From the NCBI GenBank assembly GCA_964464435.1, contig CAYXGE010000030.1:1-20318 (forward strand): a stretch of DNA of 20,318 bases. The letters run 5' to 3'. Numbering within the stretch: the stretch's first letter is position 1; every line of letters starts with the position of its first letter. The notes under the pieces are model-generated. The model saw only the letters and a program-made list of their open reading frames with translations. It searched no databases and was not told where the DNA came from. The DNA is from CAYXGE01 sp964464435 (GTDB taxonomy: Bacteria > Pseudomonadota > Gammaproteobacteria > Burkholderiales > Methylophilaceae). Below are positions 15,938 to 20,318 of this stretch, piece by piece. Both the position numbers and the translations under genes were made by a program.

Positions 15938-17032
15938 CTAAATCGCGGCAGTAATGATGCCGCCACCTAAACATACATTGCTTTCGTAGACTACCGCTGA
16001 TTGCCCTGGGGTAATGGCCCATTGTTTTTGACCAAACTTAATTTCAGTAAAGTCGCCAGCTAGTTTATCGATTTCGCATGGAGCATCAGGTTGGCGATAA
16101 CGCGTTTTTGCAGCATACACCCAGTTGGTGATAGGGGGTTCAGGGCTAATCCAATGTAACTGGTTGGCTTGCAGACCATCATTAAGCAACAATGGATGGT
16201 CATGACCTTGCACCACAATCAGCTCATTTTTTTCCATATTTTTGGCGGCAACAAACCAAGGTTCGCCATTGCTGGTTTTAGAACCACCAATTTTGAGGCC
16301 TTGGCGTTGACCTAGCGTGTAATACATGAGGCCACTGTGTTCGCCTACCACTTGCCCTTCAGGTGTTTTCATTTCACCTGGTTTGCGCGGAATATAGCGC
16401 TCTAAAAACTCTTGAAATGGGCGCTCACCAATAAAGCAGATGCCTGTAGAGTCTTTTTTTGCTGCGGTAACTAAGCCTGCTTGCTCGGCGATTTCACGCA
16501 CTTCACGCTTCAAATATTTACCTAGCGGAAACAGTGTTTTTGAGAGCTGCGCTTGGTTTAAGCGATATAAGAAGTAGCTTTGGTCTTTGCTGCCATCTTC
16601 TGCTTTAAGCAGTTGAAACTCACCCGGACGCAAGCGGTTTTCTTGCACTTGCGCATAATGCCCAGTGGCCATTATATCTGCACCAAGGCTCATGGCATGG
16701 TCTAAAAAGGCTTTAAATTTAATTTCAGAGTTGCAAAAAATATCGGGGTTAGGGGTGCGGCCAGCTTTGTATTCATCTAAAAAATTTTGGAAGACACGTT
16801 CTTTATATTCTTTGCTAAAGTTAACGGCTTCTAGCTCAATACCAATTTTGTCAGCAACGGCGGCAGCATCAATTAAATCTTGCTTGGCAGGGCAGTACTC
16901 ATCGGTGTCATCATCCTCCCAATTTTTCATGAAAAGCCCTATCACCTCATAGCCTTGTTGCTTGAGTAAAAGTGCGGTGACTGATGAGTCAACGCCACCT
17001 GACAAACCTACAACAACTGTCTGTTTTTTCAT
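15938..17032 (-). CDS. mnmA: tRNA 2-thiouridylase MnmA
   Basis: Activates tRNA uridine 34 with ATP and inserts sulfur to make 2-thiouridine in Lys, Glu and Gln tRNAs. The ATG at 17032 gives 364 residues, starting directly at the PP-loop strand MKKQTVVVGLSGGVDSS. A longer frame exists upstream but would run into the nudJ sequence. The PP-loop SGGVDSS is at 11-17. The two catalytic cysteines are C100 (NPDIFCNSEIKF) and C199 (STGICFIGE). ATGHYAQV and DQSYFLYRL are typical of the family, and a C-terminal barrel domain ends the protein. The ATG overlaps the nudJ stop as ATGA, so the pair is coupled. The nudJ-mnmA order also occurs in E. coli. Confidence 0.97.
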   Translation of the reverse strand: MKKQTVVVGLSGGVDSSVTALLLKQQGYEVIGLFMKNWEDDDTDEYCPAKQDLIDAAAVADKIGIELEAVNFSKEYKERVFQNFLDEYKAGRTPNPDIFCNSEIKFKAFLDHAMSLGADIMATGHYAQVQENRLRPGEFQLLKAEDGSKDQSYFLYRLNQAQLSKTLFPLGKYLKREVREIAEQAGLVTAAKKDSTGICFIGERPFQEFLERYIPRKPGEMKTPEGQVVGEHSGLMYYTLGQRQGLKIGGSKTSNGEPWFVAAKNMEKNELIVVQGHDHPLLLNDGLQANQLHWISPEPPITNWVYAAKTRYRQPDAPCEIDKLAGDFTEIKFGQKQWAITPGQSAVVYESNVCLGGGIITAAI

Positions 17033-17472
17033 AAATGTGTTATCACTTCTAATGGGTATTGTTGACCTGCTAAATAATCTTCCACGCATTTGAGCACTTG
17101 CGGGCTGCGATGCATGTGCGTAGTGGCGCGAATTTCATCTATGCTCATCCAAACAGTGCGCAAAATGCCGTCATCAAGGGTTTGCTCAGGATAGTGCGCT
17201 CCCAGCTTACCTATGAACGCAAAACGCAAATAGGTAATGTCTTTAGCATCATAACGCCAATGATAAATACCTAATAAAGACTCGGGGCTAAAGTCGTAAG
17301 CAGTTTCTTCTTTGGCTTCGCGAACCACGCCTTGCAGCAGCGTTTCACCATCTTCTAAATGGCCTGCGGGTTGGTTAAGACGTGTGCCTTCTGCGGTATC
17401 TTCTTCAACCAGTAAGAATTTACCATCTTGCTCAATAATCGCGGCGACAGTCGTATTGGGTTTCCATTGCAT
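17029..17472 (-). CDS. nudJ: Nudix phosphatase NudJ
   Basis: A 147-residue Nudix hydrolase. NudJ of E. coli hydrolyses nucleoside tri- and diphosphates and hydroxymethylpyrimidine pyrophosphate. The Nudix box spans residues 37-59 with G37, E43, R51, E52, E55 and E56 in place (GHLEDGETLLQGVVREAKEE). The N-terminal MQWKPNTTVAAIIEQDGKFLLVEE and RLNQPAGHLE segments and the tail motif HMHRSPQVLKCVEDYLAGQ match the NudJ branch. It sits directly upstream of mnmA with a 4-base ATGA overlap, the arrangement also known from enterobacteria. The Shine-Dalgarno is weak. Confidence 0.93.
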   Translation of the reverse strand: MQWKPNTTVAAIIEQDGKFLLVEEDTAEGTRLNQPAGHLEDGETLLQGVVREAKEETAYDFSPESLLGIYHWRYDAKDITYLRFAFIGKLGAHYPEQTLDDGILRTVWMSIDEIRATTHMHRSPQVLKCVEDYLAGQQYPLEVITHL

Positions 17473-17518
17473 GTTGAGACTAATCTGTGCTTAAAACGCT
17501 ATTTTACAGCTTAGTCGT

Positions 17519-18154
17519 TTAACTGGCTATTTTAGGAAATAATCCCACCAATCCGTTGGCAATAAACTCAACTGCCATCGCAGCTAAAATCAGCCCCATT
17601 AACCGTGTGACCACGTTAATGCCTATGGTGCCTAATTTTTCTGCGATAGAACTAGATAAACGCAATATGCCCCAAATCATTAAGCTCACAAGAGCAATAG
17701 GTAAGATGAGTTGAATATGGTTTACGAAACTGCCACTTTGTTGTGCTGCGATAATCATGCTACTGATAGCACCTGGGCCTGCCAATAAGGGAATGCTGAG
17801 TGGCACAATCGCTATGGCTTCACGCTCCGCTACGGCTTGGGCTTCTTCTAATGTTTGTCGCGTTCCGCTATGTTTGGCGTGCATCATTGAAATAGCAATC
17901 AATAATAATAATATGCCGCCGCCCACCTGAAATGAGGCAATGCTAATCCCAAAAAAATCTAAAATACTGTCACCCACCAAGGCTGAAACCGTCAGTACAC
18001 TAAATACTGTGATTGCTACAGTTTTGGTGGTTTTTAATTGGTCAGTTTCAGACCATCCATTGGTAGCACTAATGAACATGGGAATAGAGCCAATGGGGTT
18101 AACTATGGCAAATAACGCAATACCAATTTTAAATAAATAAGCCCAATCAAGCAT
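17519..18154 (-). CDS. MarC family integral membrane protein
   Basis: A 211-residue inner-membrane protein of the MarC/YchE family (UPF0056). About six hydrophobic helices are visible. The conserved first segment is FAIVNPIGSIPMF (about 16-28), and the mirror segment AIVPLSIPLLAGPGAISSMI (about 114-133) marks the internal repeat. The last segment LMGLILAAMAVEFIANGL is also typical. Family function is poorly defined; despite the name, a link to multiple antibiotic resistance has not held up. The ATG at 18154 has AGGA (18162-18165) seven bases upstream. It is followed by nudJ 46 bases downstream, so it may be cotranscribed with nudJ-mnmA. Confidence 0.93.
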   Translation of the reverse strand: MLDWAYLFKIGIALFAIVNPIGSIPMFISATNGWSETDQLKTTKTVAITVFSVLTVSALVGDSILDFFGISIASFQVGGGILLLLIAISMMHAKHSGTRQTLEEAQAVAEREAIAIVPLSIPLLAGPGAISSMIIAAQQSGSFVNHIQLILPIALVSLMIWGILRLSSSIAEKLGTIGINVVTRLMGLILAAMAVEFIANGLVGLFPKIAS

Positions 18155-18200
18155 GATAGTATCCTGTTTTTTGTGAATGAATTTTAGAGATTACTTTGCT

Positions 18201-18788
18201 ATGGTAAAGAGTATTTATTTAGCCTCACGTTCCCCTCGCCGTGCAGAGATATTACAACAAATGGGCGTGAAATTTACAGTTTTACCTGCAGATATCGATG
18301 AATCTGTGATGCAAACTGAAGCGCCAGCAGATTATGTACTCAGACTAGCGCAACAAAAAGCTCAAGCCTGCCATGCCATATTAATCAGCCAACATCTGCC
18401 TCTATTGCCAGTGTTGGCATCAGATACTACAGTTTGTGTTGGGTCAGAAATTTTAGGTAAACCAGAACATGCTGACGATGCTTTTCGTATGCTCAGATTG
18501 ATGTCCGGAGGCTGGCATCAGGTCCACACGGCAGTTGCATTAGCACATGAAGATAAGATAAATATCCTACTATCTACCACACGTGTAGAAATGGCGCACC
18601 TTAGTGATGCGCAAATTCATGCTTATATTGCGACTGGTGAACCGTTTGATAAGGCAGGTGCTTATGGTATACAGGGTTTAGCATCAGTATGGATAAAACG
18701 CATAGAAGGCAGTTATAGTGGGGTGATGGGCTTACCAATCTATGAAACAGCACAATTATTAAAGCGCGTTGGTTACTTTTCTGATTAG
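18201..18788 (+). CDS. maf: Maf family nucleotide pyrophosphatase, YhdE-like (dTTP/UTP type)
   Basis: Hydrolyses non-canonical or particular nucleoside triphosphates to the monophosphates, a house-cleaning role that can influence division. I chose the ATG at 18201 (195 residues), because homologues start directly with the strand MVKSIYLASRSPRRAEIL. An in-frame ATG at 18177 adds eight unusual residues and has no Shine-Dalgarno. Motifs: SRSPRR near 9-14, VLASDTTV with catalytic Asp near residue 77, GKPEHADDAFRMLRLMSGG, and DKAGAYGIQG near 153-162. The GIQG form points to the YhdE (dTTP/UTP) branch and not the YceF (m7GTP) branch. In many proteobacteria this gene is followed by rng; here amtB follows. 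Confidence 0.92.
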   Translation: MVKSIYLASRSPRRAEILQQMGVKFTVLPADIDESVMQTEAPADYVLRLAQQKAQACHAILISQHLPLLPVLASDTTVCVGSEILGKPEHADDAFRMLRLMSGGWHQVHTAVALAHEDKINILLSTTRVEMAHLSDAQIHAYIATGEPFDKAGAYGIQGLASVWIKRIEGSYSGVMGLPIYETAQLLKRVGYFSD

Positions 18789-18825
18789 CTGATTCAAGAT
18801 ATGGTTAATTGCGGTATATATTTTT

Positions 18826-18842
18826 TGCACATTATTGGTGCA
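18826..18842. promoter_or_regulatory. NtrC-type binding site, perfect dyad
   Basis: TGCAC-ATTATTG-GTGCA, a perfect 5-bp dyad with a 7-base centre, closely matching the known NtrC site TGCACYANAANNGGTGCA-like pattern. The right half-site continues into GTGCAATGCAC, giving a third half-site. Centred about 116 bases before the predicted amtB transcription start. Confidence 0.75.
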
Positions 18843-18855
18843 ATGCACTTTTAAT

Positions 18856-18872
18856 CGCTCATAATTAGTGCG
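18856..18872. promoter_or_regulatory. Second, imperfect NtrC-type site
   Basis: CGCTC-ATAATTA-GTGCG, with one mismatch between arms. Its centre lies 30 bp from the centre of the first site, close to three helical turns, which would let two NtrC dimers bind cooperatively on one face of the DNA. Confidence 0.5.
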
Positions 18873-18923
18873 TTTTTGAAAAATATAAAACAAAAAACCC
18901 TTTAGAAACAATAGCGCCTGAAT

Positions 18924-18939
18924 TGGCAAGTTTTTTGCA
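18924..18939 (+). promoter_or_regulatory. Sigma54 promoter of amtB
   Basis: TGGCAAG-TTTT-TTGCA matches the -24/-12 consensus TGGCACG-N4-TTGCW, with the invariant GG and GC at the required spacing. The predicted start near 18950 leaves a leader of about 35 bases before the amtB ATG, and NtrC-type sites lie 80-120 bases upstream. Confidence 0.85.
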
Positions 18940-18984
18940 TCAATATTCCAAATTTTTATAAATATAACGCTTAAAGAGGGAGTT

Positions 18985-20175
18985 ATGGAGAACTTAACAC
19001 AAGCAAATGATGTGCTATTTGTATTGCTAGGCGCAATTATGGTGTTGGCAATGCATGCAGGTTTTGCCTTTTTAGAAGTTGGTACTGTACGCAAAAAAAA
19101 CCAAGTAAACGCATTGGTTAAAATTATGGTAGATTTTTCAGTCTCTACCATTGCTTATTTTTTTATTGGCTATAGCATTGCCTATGGCGTTAACTTCTTT
19201 AGTGGCGCAGAAGTATTAGCAGCTAAGAATGGTTTTGATTTAGTCAAATTTTTCTTCTTGCTCACCTTTGCTGCGGCAATTCCTGCCATTATTTCAGGCG
19301 GTATTGCAGAGCGCGCAAAATTCAATCCGCAACTAGCCGCAACCTTTCTTTTGGTTGGGTTTGTCTATCCTTTCTTTGAAGGCATTGCTTGGAACGGCCA
19401 CTATGGCATTCAAGATTGGTTATTAGCCAGCTTTGGTGCAAAGTTTAGAGACTTTGCTGGTTCAGTGGTGGTGCATGCCATGGGCGGATGGATTGCTATT
19501 GCGGCAGTGATGTTGCTTGGGGCGCGCACTGGACGTTACAGCAAAGATGGCAAATTACATGCCTATCCACCATCAAATATCCCATTTTTAGCGCTAGGTG
19601 CATGGATACTTACTGTAGGTTGGTTTGGCTTTAACGTCATGTCTGCGCAAGCCATACAAGGTATTTCGGGCTTGGTAGCCATGAACTCACTCATGGCGAT
19701 GGTAGGTGGTACCTTAGCCGCTCTAGTAGTCGGCAAGAATGACCCTGGATTTGTACACAATGGTCCTCTCGCAGGTTTAGTGGCCGTGTGTGCAGGCTCG
19801 GACATTATGCACCCACTAGGCGCACTAGTAACTGGCGCAGTTGCAGGCGCTATGTTTGTATGGGCGTTTACGCTTACCCAAACACGCTGGAAAATTGATG
19901 ATGTACTTGGGGTATGGCCACTTCACGGCTTGTGTGGCGCTTGGGGTGGCATTGCCGCAGGCATCTTTGGGGCACAAGCACTTGGCGGTATGGGTGGCGT
20001 TTCATTGGCATCACAACTCATAGGTACAGGTTTAGGGATTGCTATTGCACTTGCTGGAGGCTTTTTGGTTTACGGTGGTGTTAAAAAGTTAGTGGGAATC
20101 CGTATGGATGCAGAAGAGGAATTTGAAGGCGCTGATTTAAGCATTCATAAAATTGCATCTACTGCTGAAGATTAA
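18985..20175 (+). CDS. amtB: Ammonium transporter AmtB
   Basis: Trimeric inner-membrane ammonium channel/transporter, 396 residues and about 11 membrane helices. No cleaved signal peptide is evident, unlike E. coli AmtB. Recognised by GGIAERAKF (105-113), D156 with the DFAGSVVVH strand and pore H164, and the second pore histidine H314 in WPLHGLCGAWGG. F95 probably forms the outer gate. The cytoplasmic tail EEEFEGADLSIH is the conserved part contacted by PII/GlnK regulators. The ATG has GAGG at 18976-18979. The gene lies behind a sigma54 promoter with NtrC-type sites, so it should be induced under nitrogen limitation. No glnK is adjacent on the upstream side, where maf lies. Downstream is a convergent gene, so amtB is probably monocistronic. 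Confidence 0.96.
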   Translation: MENLTQANDVLFVLLGAIMVLAMHAGFAFLEVGTVRKKNQVNALVKIMVDFSVSTIAYFFIGYSIAYGVNFFSGAEVLAAKNGFDLVKFFFLLTFAAAIPAIISGGIAERAKFNPQLAATFLLVGFVYPFFEGIAWNGHYGIQDWLLASFGAKFRDFAGSVVVHAMGGWIAIAAVMLLGARTGRYSKDGKLHAYPPSNIPFLALGAWILTVGWFGFNVMSAQAIQGISGLVAMNSLMAMVGGTLAALVVGKNDPGFVHNGPLAGLVAVCAGSDIMHPLGALVTGAVAGAMFVWAFTLTQTRWKIDDVLGVWPLHGLCGAWGGIAAGIFGAQALGGMGGVSLASQLIGTGLGIAIALAGGFLVYGGVKKLVGIRMDAEEEFEGADLSIHKIASTAED

Positions 20176-20221
20176 CTCATACTAAAGCGTCACCATAATT
20201 GACTTAAACTATATGAAGAAT

Positions 20222-20318
20222 TTACAAGGCCTCTTGGGTGACTAGTTTGCGTTTCTGATCAGCACTAAGTTGTTTAATAGCATATTCTGCTTTTGAGGCC
20301 TCTGAACGGTTTGTAAAA
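20222..20318 (-). CDS. 3' end of an unidentified protein, cut by the window edge
   Basis: An open minus-strand frame enters from the right edge and ends at TAA (20222-20224), giving the last 31 residues of a protein, ending QKRKLVTQEAL. The segment is polar and helix-prone (SEASKAEYAIKQLSADQ). I do not recognise the family. It is convergent with amtB, with 46 bases between the stops and no clear terminator. That it is real coding sequence is plausible but rests on a short frame. Confidence 0.45.
   Translation of the reverse strand, partial: FTNRSEASKAEYAIKQLSADQKRKLVTQEAL

Overview
The window looks like a chromosomal segment of a low-GC (roughly 42% by eye) betaproteobacterium, most likely a methylotroph of the Methylophilaceae (Methylotenera/Methylophilus type). 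This placement is an inference from protein flavour, gene order (ilvB-ilvN-ilvC followed by psd; nudJ-mnmA) and an MxaD-like protein beside a YVTN beta-propeller, a pairing typical of PQQ-dependent alcohol oxidation neighbourhoods. Most of the window is ordinary housekeeping. Genes are tightly packed, no intergenic stretch exceeds 200 bases, and I saw no tRNA, rRNA, CRISPR array, insertion sequence or phage gene.

Layout. 1-1.8 kb: two exported proteins on the minus strand, an MxaD-like SRPBCC protein and a seven-repeat YVTN propeller. 1.9-3.3 kb: rppH (+) converging on psd (-). 3.3-6.7 kb: branched-chain amino acid operon ilvB-ilvN-ilvC (-), closed by a perfect 12-bp-stem terminator lying in the leader of psd. 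6.8-9.5 kb: nadC and a solitary GspE/PilB-type ATPase, translationally coupled (-). 9.5-10.3 kb: a YibF-like glutathione transferase (+), then a 100-N scaffold gap flanked on both sides by the same 55 bases, so probably an assembly join and not missing biology. 10.3-11.0 kb: TauE/SafE permease (-). 11.1-15.9 kb: a three-gene exporter operon (ABC transporter, HlyD-type adaptor, TolC-type outer-membrane channel, +) behind a good sigma70-like promoter whose -10 box sits in the loop of a 27-bp near-perfect inverted repeat. 15.9-18.2 kb: mnmA, nudJ and a MarC family protein (-). 18.2-20.2 kb: maf and amtB (+). The right edge holds the tail of an unidentified minus-strand gene.

The parts that most repay a second look are the exporter and the amtB promoter. 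The ABC subunit keeps Walker A and the Walker B aspartate, but the Q-loop glutamine, both glycines of the LSGGQ signature, the catalytic glutamate and the H-loop histidine are all replaced. The operon encodes all three shells of a type I-like envelope-spanning channel, yet no substrate gene is visible. The amtB upstream region carries a clean sigma54 -24/-12 promoter preceded by one perfect and one imperfect NtrC-type dyad 30 bp apart, which predicts nitrogen-limitation control of ammonium uptake.
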